NCBI RefSeq assembly: GCF_028502605.1
Contig: NC_079235.1
Span: 2,294,001 to 2,358,000, forward strand
Direction: 5' to 3'
From: Trichoderma breve
Lineage: Eukaryota > Ascomycota > Sordariomycetes > Hypocreales > Hypocreaceae
DNA length: 64,000 nucleotides
Both the position numbers and the translations under genes were made by a program. How positions within the stretch are numbered: position 1 is the first letter of the stretch; every line of letters begins with the position of its first letter. The notes beneath the pieces were generated by a model. That model was given only the letters and a program-made list of their open reading frames with translations, was not told the origin of the DNA and did not search any database. Shown here in pieces: positions 37,523 through 49,863 of the stretch.

Positions 37523-40500
37523 ATTAACGAGGTACCGGCGAGGACTAGCCGACTGCTAAGCTCTCAGGTCGACAGCTCAAGACAGCAGCGTTGCTACTTG
37601 AATATATAGTAGCCTGAGACGCGTAGGAAAGAGTAAAGGACTAGAGTAGAGTAACTAAAAGCTTCCACGTTCTAGCTCGGCCCAGAAATGGCTCCTCACT
37701 ATCACCGCACAAGCCCAAGCAATCTTGCTCCCTTTCTCGTGTTTTTTTCTTTGTTCAAAGGCTGCGTATGCAGGAGACTATTTCGATCATTGGAATTGGG
37801 CTTCTTTTCGATTTCCTTTGTTTGTTCTTGTCCACCTTGTTGCTACTCAGAGGCATGAAACGAGACTTGCTGTGGGGCGGAAAGGCTTTTTCGTAATTTA
37901 GATTTCGTGACGGTCGTGTGCTAATACCAACGCATGCAAAAGTAACAATGAATTTTCTTCGTAACGTCGTTGCGTCAATGGCAGATTCTTTGTCCGTTCT
38001 CGTATCGGACAGCTCGAGGGGATGAACAATGGAATGGCCGTCGTTGGCTGTGCGAGCATCCAGCAACGGGTGCAGTGCAGCTCGAGCCCTGCAACAACCG
38101 GAGCAGCTGGTTTAAGCTCCAAAGCTAGCGAGGAGGTTCGTTTCGCTTGTTCGCGTGCTGGATTCGCGAACGAGGAGCCCTTTTGTCCGGTTGTCGGTAC
38201 TTGTGGGTGTGAGGGCAAGAGGAGCAAAGAATGGATGAGGAGACAAGGCCTTTTGAATGGTCGTTGTACCAACGAGCCGGGCCTGGGATGGAGTTGGACG
38301 TTGTTAGGGGTGATTGGGGGTTTTGGACCTGCTGTAGTGTACCTCGTGTACCTCGTCCAGCGCGGAGGTACCTGCTACTCCAGCGCCCAGCGGACCAGTC
38401 CCAGCGTCAGCACCGCTTCTCAGCTGCCCTGAGCTACGCCGTTGCAGTTAGCCTGCAGTTTAGGAGACCACGCCCTGGTAACAATCCGCCGATTCAGCGC
38501 CCTTTGTCGCGAATGGTTGCTCAGTGAGCGGTGGGGCGCTGTGTGCTCAGTGAGCGCTTAGCAGCCTGAAGCTCCATGTACCGCGGGTACCTGCTACTTG
38601 CACCTCCGCTGAGAACAAGGGCCGGGCGTTTTACTTGATTCCGTCTGGCAATGCAAGATATTGATTTGATTTGATATGATTTGACACGATACAGCAATCG
38701 GCGGTCCCCAGAACCTTGCTGGTGCTCCAAAGGTAGAGCTATTTACGTTACTGTACAGGTACCTCCTCTGTGTAAGTCCAAGCGGCGGTGAGGTGCCGTT
38801 ACGGAACACCTAACGTGAGCCTCATTAGACCGGACTCCAGGTCATTTTACCAGCATGCAGGGCTCCCGGGATCATTTCAGGCCCTTGAAGCGAGCGAGCT
38901 ATGGCGGAGGTCCATCCAGGGATCGTCCAATTGTTTTTGGGTCGTGAGGATTGAGACACGCAGGGCAGAGACGCGAGATTGAACGCTGGGCTTCATGTTA
39001 CCTGAAGCAGCCACCGAGCTGTACTGTAGTACAATTATTCTGACAACACAGCAACACCGCGACACACGAGTACAGAACTCGTAGCAATTCTAGCAGCAGG
39101 CATGCAGAAAGGGCAGCTCTTGATAGGAAAGGTCCAGTGGTTTCGACATTTCCACGGATCCATTGCTTCTGCTGGAGCCCTGTGCAAGTGTTGCTGTCGG
39201 AGGTACAGGTACATCCATGTATGCTCCGCATCGCTGGTACAACACCAGGCACTCTTACAGGCAGCCTTGCACAATTTACGGAGTAAACAGGCATTTGATG
39301 GAGACCAGCTGCAGAACATCAAGCTACCATATCGTGATGAAGCTACAGTACAGTACAAATATGGCCTAGACACCAAGCTGCTCCTTTGCTCTCGTGTTCA
39401 GTATCCAATTTCGTGGATCGTCGGTGTCTCAGAATTTCTTCAATACCGTTCACTCAACAGACGCGGCGCGAACATACCGGCCCTTGCGGACTTCGGCCAA
39501 CAACGCCGACTTCCATACTTTGCATCGGACTGCCAGATATCAATGCCCGCCTTTGTATCTTTATAAATAGGTACCTCTACTTCACGTGCCAATGGGCTGT
39601 GCTTGTGCTTGAGTTTGTGCTTGTGAGATCAATTGACTTTTACGCTTTGTTCGTTCCATGGCCAACTGCAGTCCGTACAAAGCATTGGCTCAACTGCGGG
39701 CGTCGGACGCGATGCTGACTGGCTCACACATGTCAGAGCCCGACTGCACCGATCCGGCCATTTCTTTCACGCCGCAAACATCAAATCCTAGAAAGGAGAG
39801 ACATTGGCCCGCTGCCGCCCTATTACAGGCACACGTACGAGTACAGGGCACGACTGTTTGCAGTTGGTCGCTGATCCTGTCTCGTTCTCACTGAGTCAAA
39901 GTAATATGCATCGGGTGTTCAGTCTCCCTAGCAATGTGCTCTTACTGCGGGCCAACCCGCCCATGTGGTGCATTTTGTGAAGATCGATCCCTGCCTTCCA
40001 TGCTCATCTGCCTTGACGAGAGACATGTAGAGTTCTATACGAGGAACGGAGCGTTTCGGGCTAACATGAGCTAGCGATTCACCCTGAAGAGCCGGGAGTA
40101 ACCAAGTACGCGATTCTTTCAAGGTTCACCGATCAAGTTTTAGCTCTGGCTTTGTTTTTGCTTCTTCTTTCCAAGCTCCAAGCCAACTAAGGCATCGAAT
40201 GAAGTTGAAAGGACAAAGCAGTGATGCAATGACCACCCCATAAGCTAGGTCTTCGCAGGGCACCGCCATCGGCGATTGCAGGCAGCATGGGGGCTTACTT
40301 GTTTAGAGCGCAGTGAGAGCGATTTTATGTTATGCTCTCCAGGTTAAGATCTACATCAAATGCTACAACACAACCTCGAAGCTCCATCGTCAATTACGAA
40401 CCATTCCAGTATCGGTGATTTAGCCGACATCGTCGATTCCGTCACTGAAGCTATCACCAGCACACAGAATGGTAGACGTCATAGTTTATCCATCACCGAC

Positions 40501-42095
40501 ACTTTGCCCATCAGTTAGCCTGCTGCGGCGATGATTTACAGGCACAAAACACCAAGCCCTTCCTGTGCAGAGTAGTCCCGGATAGCTCATAAAAGTGACA
40601 GGGCTCATCTCTCCGCTTAATCTTAGCGTATCAGCTCAGTGTCTTAGGTAACGATTTGACGGGAGCGACAACACAAAAGCTACAATCGCAGCTGAGCGTA
40701 TGCACGCGAGCAATGTGCCGCGCCCAACCGGCAAAGACGGTTCTTCCCTCATCGTCCCATATAACAACCTTTTCTTCTTCCTATCATTTAACTTTTTGCT
40801 CCGTAGCTGCAGTGGGCGTATGCATATGCAAAAAAGAGACAAAGAAAAGAAAAAGTCCTATTGGCAATTGCTCCACTGCCGGCTGTACCGGGGGCAGAAG
40901 CCCTTGTTTACTTGCAATTTTGCCTATCCATGGCGCCTCCGATGACGAGCATCATCGGGTCGTAAGCATACCCGTTAGTTGCCATACGTGTAGAAAGCTC
41001 CCAGTGCCATGTCCAACCACGTCTTTGCCAATGTCGAAAATCTCGCTTTCAGCTGACGGCCATGTTCGCGAATCCCTCGACGATTCCCGAAGGGGGCAAG
41101 ACCGAGAGACTATGCCTCCGCCTTGCAAGGGAAGAAAAGAGGCTATTCAATCCTTGCGAGGGCTTGTCGTCCTGTCGTCCGGTGTGAAGGAGCATGATGG
41201 CGTAGCAGTGGATGCAACGTGATGCTACTTTATGCAAGAAAACTGTTTCAGAATCCGCATTGGCCCGAGACGATGCCCAGAGCTCCATCACGGAGAGGGG
41301 AAGCTGCCAAGGCACATGTAATTGGAGCGTGAGATAAAAAACACAAGACGTCAGTGCACGCCCCAAAGTAAACAAAGCCAGCGCGTCGGTTTGCTTTACC
41401 CCGCAATCTGCCCGGCAACCAGGGTCTCTGAGCCGCGAAGTCACGTGTAATCGTACTATTTCGTGTGCATCCTAGGTTAGGTAAAGGGCTTGTATGAAAG
41501 TTGTTTGGTTGTTGTTCTCACAATAGCTACATGGTAAGGTATCGGTATTGAGTATTTGTATCATAGGTATGTCTACTGTAAGTGACGATAAACCCGTGTA
41601 TGCTTCGATAATATGGCGTGAGTAGAAATGTCAAGCTGCCTCCTAATGAATTGGCCATTGGCGCATGAATTTTCTCTGTTCTCGGTGCGTCAGATAGACT
41701 ACAGTGCTACAGCACTAGGTCGCTAGCAAAACTCCTAGTGAGTGAAATGGGGATGTACACATTGTTCGATAATGGTGAAATTCTCACCGACCCTCTAATT
41801 AAGTAGTAACATCTATCTCGCGGATTCTCCTTGATGCCGCAATGCGACTCTGTATACTTGCAATAGAAGCCTCAGTACTTCAAAGTTTGTGGTATGGAGC
41901 TCGCTCCCGGAATAGTAACATGTGAATGTTTGATGTGGAGAAAGATGGGGTCCGCCATGTGGGGCTATGAGAGCGGTGAAAATTGGCAGAATCTTTTTAT
42001 CGTGGAATTTTCTAATCTATCATGAAGATAATGGTAGCAGTCGCATACTGAACGACATATTGACATTGTACCTTTTCATTCTATTATAATTCATC
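37523..42095. other. 4.6-kb divergent gap, CDC25 and POL5
   Basis: The longest gene-free stretch in the window. Frames up to 188 codons occur on both strands, but none shows a domain, signal peptide or splice logic. It includes the 12-mer GCTCAGTGAGCG twice (about 38518 and 38546), related GGTACCTGCTACT words at about 38367 and 38586, and TACGGAGTA at 39277-39285. It may hold a long CDC25 leader, an unrecognised small gene or a non-coding RNA. Confidence 0.5.
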
Positions 42096-45000
42096 ATGGG
42101 CAGCAAAAGAAAGCGCGGAGTCAAGGAGGCTCCCATTGCGACCCCAAATGCGCAAAAAAAGGCCAAGAATGTTGCCTCCCCCATAGTTCCTGTTGTCGCA
42201 GCCGCAAAGCCATCTTTGGAAAAAGCTCCCTTTGTCGAAACTCCCACAATCGAAGAAAGGAAACGTGAGGGCCTGCTATACGAACACCTTGGCAGCGAGG
42301 ATGATAACGACCGAATCGAGGCCGCCGATTGTATCATATCCGGCCTTCTTGGTGGCGAGGGCGTTGCCGAAGCAGTGCTGCAAAGACATCTCGATCGACG
42401 ACTCTTCCGAGGACTTGCCAGTGGCCGCAATGCTTCGCGCATTGGCTTCAGTCTGGTCATTACCGAGATTCTCAGTCAACTGTTTGGAGATAAGGAACCG
42501 AGCCTGGCAGAAAAATACAGCGGATTGACCTTTGATAAGGTGCTGGGTTTCCTGCTAGAGAAGGCCCAGATTGTCGGCAACATTCCCGGCCAGGAAGAAC
42601 GCGACATCTTCTTCGGGCAATTATTTGGTATCGAGTGCTTTGTAAAGTCTCGTATCCTATTTTCGGAACCTTCGAGATGGAACACAATACTGGAGGAGCT
42701 GTTGAAGCTGAGCAACAAGAAAGTCTGGCTGAAGTCGCAATGCGGATGGGTTCTCGTCCAAGCATTGCAGCAAATGGACCAAGCGCAGGCCAAATCTACA
42801 CTCGAGAAGCTCTCAAGTGCTGGAGTGGCTAAGACTCCCGAAGGAGTTGCCGTCTGGCTGGTTGCGCTCAACCAGTTTCCCGATCTCAAAGTCAAACCTT
42901 GGCAGCATCCTCTCGCAAGAAAGACTCTGGGTGACTTGACTGCCATCTTGAAGGAAAGCTTCAACGACTCCAGCAAAGATCCTTCCAGTAACTCCCGAAA
43001 CAACCAACAAGCCTCTTGGACAGCTCAACTGCATTTCGTTTGGGACCTCATCCTCAACCACTATCTCAAGGCCGGAGACTCTGAAGTGGAAGATTTTGCT
43101 CATTTCTGGGGCCGAGTTCTTGACGGTAAGAGTGTACTTATACACATTTTATACAAGTAGACGCTAATCAACTGTTAGATGGACTATTCTCCAAACAGGC
43201 TACCGATGGTCAAAAGTTCAAGGGCTTCACCGTCTTCCAAAAATTCCTTGAGGGTTGCGTAGTGCACCACTCGCTGTTACAAATTTTGTTCAGCAAGAAC
43301 CTCATGACCTCGCTCATGAACCAAGCTGCAAAGGAGGATCGGTACCTGCATCGGGCGGCTATAAAAACACTGAAGGCCATCGAGGTTGCGGTATCCTCCC
43401 ACCCTAGCGCTCTGGTTCCTGTTCTCGAGAGTCTCTTGAGCAGGAATGGAGCTTATAACTTTGATCAACGCACCAGCACGAAAACGGTCGACAAACTACT
43501 GCAGAATTTCAACCTGGAAAACGACAAGGGAACTCTGAAGATTATACAAGCCCCCATTGCCAGCCTCTCACAGCAGGAGGTCTTGGAGGCCCAGACCATT
43601 CTAAGAGTTCACATCGACTACTTGTCCAAAGTCCTCGGTGCCTGTGCTTCGCTCAACACGAAAGAATCTCAGTCCAACAAACTGGAGGGAACCTCACTTA
43701 GTATTACACTGCAACAGCTATCACGTCTTGCCTATTCTCAACCAGACGACATCCCGAAGGATGCCTTGACAGAGCAGATCCAAGAGCTTGCTCGGTCTCG
43801 ATTGGAATCGGCGCTTGCAAAGCTGACCCGCCAGACGTCTGACTTTGTCACTTTCTGTCAGGCAGTCGCATCTATCGACTCAAGTGCGGTGACCATGTCC
43901 GAGGAAATCAAGGCCGCTATCGAAGGCGCACTGTCAAGAATGCAGAAGCTTCTTAAACAGAAGACAAAGACCGATAACGACAAGACGTTGACTCAGGGAC
44001 TGGCAATGCTTCATGCTATTTCAATTTTCCAGCTGTATAACCAAGATCCCGATGCAATGGAAGTACTGGACGATCTGGCACAGTTTCACGAGAGGCTTCA
44101 AGAAGGCAAACTCGGCGACGACGACACCGGCAGCTCAGAGTTCTTGGTCGAGATATTACTGTCTATGGTGGCTCGCCCTTCCTCATTAATGCGACAAGTG
44201 TCCCAGCAGGTGTTTGAAGCTTTCACTTCGCAGATCTCGGCTGGCGGCCTGGAGCTGCTGACCGGACCCCTGGGAACCAACGAGAGCACCAGAGGCCAGA
44301 AGGAGCTCTTCAACACGGAAGATGACGGCATGGATGTCGACGGAGAGGATTCCGACGATGACGAAGATGATGATGTGGAAGAAATCTCAAACGTTGACAT
44401 TGACTCTGACGTTGAGTTCATTGGTCTCGCCGATGGCGAAGAAGCTGACGGCGACGTAGAAGAAGATGGCGAAGAGGATGATGAAGAAGACGACGAAGAC
44501 TCTGACGACAACGATGACGAGGATGAGGACGACGAGGAAGTAGACGAAAAAGAAGGCCCCATCGACCTCGACGAGCTCATGGGCTCAATCCTCAAAAGCC
44601 ACCGCCTCGACAAGGACGCCGACGCCGAGTCCTCCGAGGACGAGGGCGACATGTCCGACTCGCAAATGTTCGCCCTCGAGGACAAGCTCGCCGAGGTCTT
44701 CAAGCAGCGCGCAAAGGCCCGCCCGGACAGCAAGAAGCAGAAGAAGGACGCCAAGCAGTCCGTCGTCAACTTCAAGCACCGCATCCTCGACTTCCTCGAC
44801 ATCTACGTCCGCAACGAGGTCCTCAGCCCTCTCGGCTTCGCTATCCTTATTCCGCTGCTCAATCTCATGCGCACTACTACCACGAAGACGCTTGCTAGCC
44901 GAGCGTGTGAAATTATCCTGAATTACCAGAGGGGCATGAAGAAGGCGAGGAGCGGCAACAAGGACGCCGCAGAGGCTGAGACGACATCGACCTACGATGC

Positions 45001-45265
45001 TGAGGAGCTGCTCTCCGTATTAGTCGAGGTCCACGAAGAAGCAGGCAAGGACAACGCGCACGCATATGCAAAGGCCGCCAGCGCTGCCAGTCTGATTGTG
45101 GCCTCGGCCATGTTCGCCTCGGATAAAGAGCTGGTGAAGCGGGCGGCGGCCGTGTATGCAAAGACGCAGTCGGACTGGGTTCTGGGCCAGGCCAAGCTGC
45201 AAAACTCCTTCTTTGCGGATTGGAACAACTGGTGCCAGAACCACGCGTCTCAGGGGCGTAATTGA
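42096..45265 (+). CDS. POL5: DNA polymerase phi / MYBBP1A-type nucleolar protein Pol5
   Basis: Two exons, 42096-43125 and 43179-45265, coding for 1038 residues, as expected for yeast-type Pol5. It opens with a basic nuclear-targeting stretch (MGSKRKRGVK). The conserved N-terminal blocks are present: RLFRGLASGRNASRIGFS, LSQLFGDKEP-like text and GQLFGIECFVKS. A strongly acidic Asp/Glu tract lies at about residues 720-805, a family hallmark. The rest is helical, with HEAT-like repeats. Despite the name, the family acts in rRNA production and 60S assembly in the nucleolus, not as a DNA polymerase. The C terminus ends at a polar stretch with FADWNNWCQNH. Its stop is 236 bp from the stop of PRE10. 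Confidence 0.93.
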
Positions 45266-45501
45266 TACCCATGTAAATTAGACTTGAACCGGGAAAAAAT
45301 GGGATAGAGCTGCGCATTACGATATAAGTTAGATGGCAAAAAAATAAAAGAAATAAAAGAAAGCAAGAAACGTGAGAGAGAGACGGTGATTTTGTGTCTC
45401 GTTATGGATATCTCATCCAGAGGAAGCATTACTCTATGAGCCCTCTTGTCGTGAATAATACATTGTGACCCGGACACCCAAAAGAATTAAAACTCCTTTA
45501 T

Positions 45502-46545
45502 TTAGTCTTCCATCTTGTCCTCATCCTTCTTTTCTTCCTCCTCCTCGTCGTCAGACTCGTCCTCGGCCCGCGCTAACCTCTCTGCCTCCTCCCTCAGCTC
45601 CTTGGGAACCTCGACATGCCGTCCCTTGGTGGGGCCGTCGACTGTGCTGATCCAGGTCATCTCCAGCTCAAACTCTTTGTCTTTGTTATCCTTGTGGGCA
45701 ATGTAGATGATTCTCGCGGCCTGCTTGACGGCCTCGAGCAGGGTAATGTTCCCTGCTGGCAGATCCAGCTTCTCCAGCTCGGCCTTGGCAGCTTGCCTGC
45801 CCTTGCCCGTCGCCGCTCCGTAGTATCCCCAGTACAGGCCGCTGGGCTCGATCATGTAGAGGAAAGGACCGCCGTGCTTGCCGGGCACCTTGCCACCGGC
45901 ACCGACCGAGGGCCCTGAACCGACCTCGCCGTCTACGGGAGTCTCTTCTGAGGTGTCGACGCCGCCAACGATGGCCGTAATGCCAAATGGACGTACGGAA
46001 CCGTACATGGTGTATGCCTGGAGGTAACCACCCATGCGGGAGGCAAGATCGGCTGTGGGGATGGGGGTCTTGAAGTTCTGGCGCCAGCTCTGAGCTTCGT
46101 CTCGAGCACGGTCGACGAAGTGGCGGCCATCGGGGATCATGCCTGAGTATACCTGGGACCTGGTGAGCATTGCGGTATCATAGATTGAGTACCTAGTATG
46201 GACATCGCGGGGTGTACGTACTGCGCCGACATGGCTGTCAATGCTGGCAATTCGCTTGTTTGCACCGGGCTTTTGCAGCTTAGATGCGACAATCTTCTCG
46301 ACAGCCAGGACAACGCCGTCCTTGCACCGGATGCCGATTGAGGTGCCGCCGTTTTCTACCGCCTTGACGGCATATTCGACCTGGAAGTTTCGTCCATCAG
46401 GAGAGAAGATGGAGTTGAGGAGATCGTAACCCGTGCCGATCGACGTCTATTATTCAAAGTGGCATGTCCCAGTTAGCTTCTCGCTCAAGAGTAGCTGCAA
46501 GTGCACGGCGCCGCAGCAATGCCCAGTGGCTGGAGACTTTACCAT
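45502..46545 (-). CDS. PRE10: 20S proteasome subunit alpha 7 (PRE10/PSMA3)
   Basis: Three exons, 46545-46543 (the ATG alone), 46446-46222 and 46152-45502, coding for 292 residues. The alpha-subunit N-terminal signature is intact: GTGYDLLNSIFSPDGRNFQ, then EYAVKAVENGGTSIGIRCKD and VEKIVASKL, which match alpha 7 best. It forms part of the outer heptameric ring of the core particle. Two oddities: a Gly/Pro-rich insert of about 25 residues after GITAIVGGVD, and a highly charged C-terminal tail (EDESDDEEEEEKKDED), the latter common in alpha 7. The intron after ATG runs 46542-46447 with a GTAAAG donor; without it no Met precedes TSIGTGYD in frame. It faces POL5 tail to tail. Confidence 0.94.
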
Positions 46546-49050
46546 GATTGCCCCGAAGCTCTGCTATAATTTGTTGGCCACAAAAAGATGGAGGATTGTC
46601 GTCGAGTTCGGAATGGTGGAGGGGTTCAGAGTCGAGATGGTTGGTTTGGCGGGCTTTGGCTTGGAGCTCCAGCCAGGCAGCCTGAGAGCTGCGTAGTTGC
46701 AATCGCCCGCACAAGGCTGGACGCAGCGGTGCCTGAGGCGCAAAGAAACTGGACAAGGCTCAGCCACATGAGAGAGTGAGAGAGTCAAGCCACACCAGAT
46801 GCTTAAGCCACAGGACGTCTGTTTTAGAGTAGCTCGACGGGTTAGCTTTGCTTAGCTAAGGTGAGCTGGTGGCTATGACGGGAGTGGCTTGATCTCATCC
46901 CGCAAATGACACCGCCACACCTGACGTTCCCACCTGGCTGGGACGATCCCTGCATATTGGTATCGATGAGATTAATTAGTGGTGACTGTGAATGACGCTA
47001 CCTATTATTAGAGGATGATTCGCAAATAATGTGTTGATGGGAGAGAGGGGATACTTCATAGAGAAAATGTAAGTAAATCTAGTAGAGAGGAGCAGATACG
47101 AGTATACGAGGGAGATATAGATCTAGTAGATAGATGGCTAAGTAGATGGAGAAATACTAAATATCCGTTCTTTGCCAACCTGTCCGGTTACAAAGTAATT
47201 TGAGACCCGCTTCTTTTGTCTTCCATTTAGCTCGGAATTCATGCTTTCGATTCCACGATTACGACGAACGAATGACTACGTAGTGACGAGCGTCAAGCGA
47301 CCATACAGTGTCGACTTCGTAGAAGACAAGAAATTACACTCGATAATCTCGCCGTCTGGAGTCTGGCCAGATTCACGTCCGGTTGGTGGTTTGTCATGGC
47401 TCGTATTTTGCATCTCGCAAAGCGCGGGATGGACGTGGGAGCTGACGCATGGGGGACACACTCTGGGGTTGCGGATGTTGGATGCATGCAACCTTGTTAA
47501 CGACGCACATTTGGCTATATCTCTAGTTGGAGCCCACGCAGTCAGTCCGTCAGGCGAGGTGAGGTGATGAGCGATAAAAGGGGGCGTTTTGCTCCGGCTT
47601 TTGCCACCGGTTTGCATGGTCATTAAACGGGCATTCATTTGCTTTAGTGTTGATATAGCATGACATTTGAAAGGCCTAGCAGGTAGCACTCCCGTATTGC
47701 TCATAAACTTGGCTGGAATTTAGCATGGATGAAACATAAGCCACCAGCGCCAGCACCAGCGCCAGTGCTTGTCTACCTGATATTGATCGTCAACAATACC
47801 ATCCCGCCCGGTACCCAATACTCGCCTCCCGCAGCGCATGATTGCATTCTTTGGGCTCCTGTCAGGTCCATCCACCTGCCGCTCTGGTACCTGGAAGCTC
47901 CAGGCCAATGTCCCTCGGCTGGCCAATGCCTAAACGAGGCCCAAAGCGCCTGCGTCACAGCCACTGAACGTGCCCGTCTGGACCTTCCTCATGACCCGGG
48001 CCCCCCTCTCTCCTTCCCGTTGAACAGCGCTATCCACAATCCACACATCACACAAATCAAATCAGTGACACATGGTGACCTTGACCCCAACATTTCATTT
48101 CCATTCTCACCCGACATACATCATGGACAAGCCTTTTCCATGCCTCAGGTTGAGTATATATACTTGACTTGACACCAGGCGGCGTCTTCTTCTTCTTCTT
48201 CTCTTCTCTCTTCTCTCTGCTTAGCTGCTACTTCGCTGCATCTCTTGCATATCTTCTTGCTTCTACCCCGCCGGTTCCAGCTTCTTTCTCGTGCTTCTCG
48301 CTTCTGCTCTCTTCCTGCACCGGCTTCTGCACCGGCTCGGCTGGCCTCCACTTATCCAATTTGAAACAATCACCGCCGTTCGCTGGCATCCCGCCGATAG
48401 TTTCCGCTAGAGGCGCTGAGTTGTCTCTGACCCCTCGCCTGTTCTTGCGACCCTGCAGCCCAATATCCTGCTAGCACGCTGTAGTATCCGCTTCTAGGCA
48501 CGAACGAATCTGCAGCCGCCCGGCCAGGAATTGCAAAAAAGGAGTCCAAGGAATCTTTTTTTGTTTCCTCACTTCCTCCTGACCTCTTGCCTTGCTTAAA
48601 AACCCTTTGCGACTTGACACCTCGCCTTGACATTATCCTAGTGTAGTGCAATAGAACAAGCCAAGTTTCTTCCTCTTGCACCCTCTTGCTTGCCGTCACA
48701 CCCCGAGCGTGTGTTCTTGTCTCTTTTTGATACCCAACCTAAGCCATCGCTCCCCAATCGGAGGGATTTACACAACACGGAGCAATATAACGCTGCAGTA
48801 TTTCGTTGGACAGTTTAACCGGAACACCAGCAGGTATCTCCAAGTCGCTTTCTTTGTACTGCATCTTTCATTGAAGCATCGTCGAGACAGTCACCAGGTA
48901 CTTAGTCAGTACCAAGTATTGTTGTGCTACCTACCTATCTAAGCCGTCACCATCGTGTCCGTACCTGAATGCATGCACTTACATACACCTACCTACATAC
49001 ACCCTCTCATCTTCTAGGACCCAGACGCTAACTCTTTATCTTGCAGCAAA
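46546..49050. other. 2.5-kb divergent region, PRE10 and a 270-aa protein gene
   Basis: Promoters of both genes. A (CTT)n run lies at 48185-48202. A likely 5' UTR intron sits just before the plus gene: CAG|GTACTT at 48898 and TTGCAG ending at 49046, with a GCTAAC branch site near 49028. Upstream frames (for example 47729-48172) have no support. Confidence 0.55.
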
Positions 49051-49863
49051 ATGGTATCACTGCAGGCCAATATGCAGGTCCATGATGACCTTGCAGCGCT
49101 CTTCTCACGGAACATGACCTTTAACCCGGAGGCGGTTCCCAAGGAGATGCCCCAGGAAATGGTGGTTTCTGAACAGATGAACCAACCGATTATCTATGCT
49201 ATATCACAGCACTACAACCACTCCGCTCACATCGCCAAACCCCAACTCCAAAACCAAGACTCGCAGAGGCATTCATCGGAGCCACCACAGAGCGACGTCG
49301 TTTCATCCGAGACGATATTACGAACACATGGCGTTGATCCAGTCACCCTGACGCCCTCGCAACTGCAGCTCTTCCGCATAGCCGATGTTACTCAAAAGAG
49401 AAGGCTAGTTGAGTTATGGAGCATCTGTCCTCCGAGCAGCGGCGGAGATATCCCAGCTCTTGCTTGGAGCAGCACGACGATGGAGCAGGAGGAGCACCTG
49501 GCTCAGCTACGTTATCAGCAACAACAGAACAACCATGTCATGAGCCTGGATGGCACAACAGTCCAGGCTTCAAACAGCACGTGGGTTCACCAAGCTACCC
49601 AAGAGAGCGAGCCCTACATGATGTCTGGATATGAGGAGATTATGCGACGGGAGCGGGAGCGTGAGGAAGCGAACTCCCGCCCAAAGGATGCTTATAGCCA
49701 CTTTGGCACCTCTGTTGGCGGCCCAAGCTATAACCCTTCTACAGACCCCGTCTATCTTGGCGCTGACTATGCTCGACACCAACTACAGATGGCTTTGGCT
49801 GAGCAGTATGGCTCTTTTGAACAACATCGGGGAAATCAGGCCGTGGACGTTATGGACATGTAA
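49051..49863 (+). CDS. Unrecognised 270-aa polar protein
   Basis: A single coding exon with no known domain that I can name. The protein is polar and Gln/Met/Tyr-rich, without signal peptide or membrane helix. It has a possible helix pair (TPSQLQLFRIADVTQKRRLVELWSI over about 110-134), a Gln run (RYQQQQNN), a charged helix (YEEIMRREREREEANSRPKD) and a C-terminal block DPVYLGADYARHQL. Its ordered, non-repetitive blocks and good codon use argue for a real gene, probably conserved in related fungi. A 5' UTR intron seems to end five bases before the ATG. It could be nuclear or cytoplasmic; I do not assign a function. Confidence 0.75.
   Translation: MVSLQANMQVHDDLAALFSRNMTFNPEAVPKEMPQEMVVSEQMNQPIIYAISQHYNHSAHIAKPQLQNQDSQRHSSEPPQSDVVSSETILRTHGVDPVTLTPSQLQLFRIADVTQKRRLVELWSICPPSSGGDIPALAWSSTTMEQEEHLAQLRYQQQQNNHVMSLDGTTVQASNSTWVHQATQESEPYMMSGYEEIMRREREREEANSRPKDAYSHFGTSVGGPSYNPSTDPVYLGADYARHQLQMALAEQYGSFEQHRGNQAVDVMDM

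Noticed and set aside
37898..38432. Overlapping 124- and 136-codon frames on opposite strands
   Set aside because: Neither shows a domain or splice logic; kept only as part of the gap finding.
40656..41222. 188-codon plus-strand frame
   Set aside because: Polar random-like sequence, no Met context or domain; overlaps a 131-codon minus frame.
44098..44802. 234-codon Ser-rich minus-strand frame
   Set aside because: Antisense of the POL5 acidic tract.
47729..48172. 147-codon plus-strand frame
   Set aside because: Starts in a CCAGCG repeat, no domain; lies in the leader/promoter of the 49051 gene.
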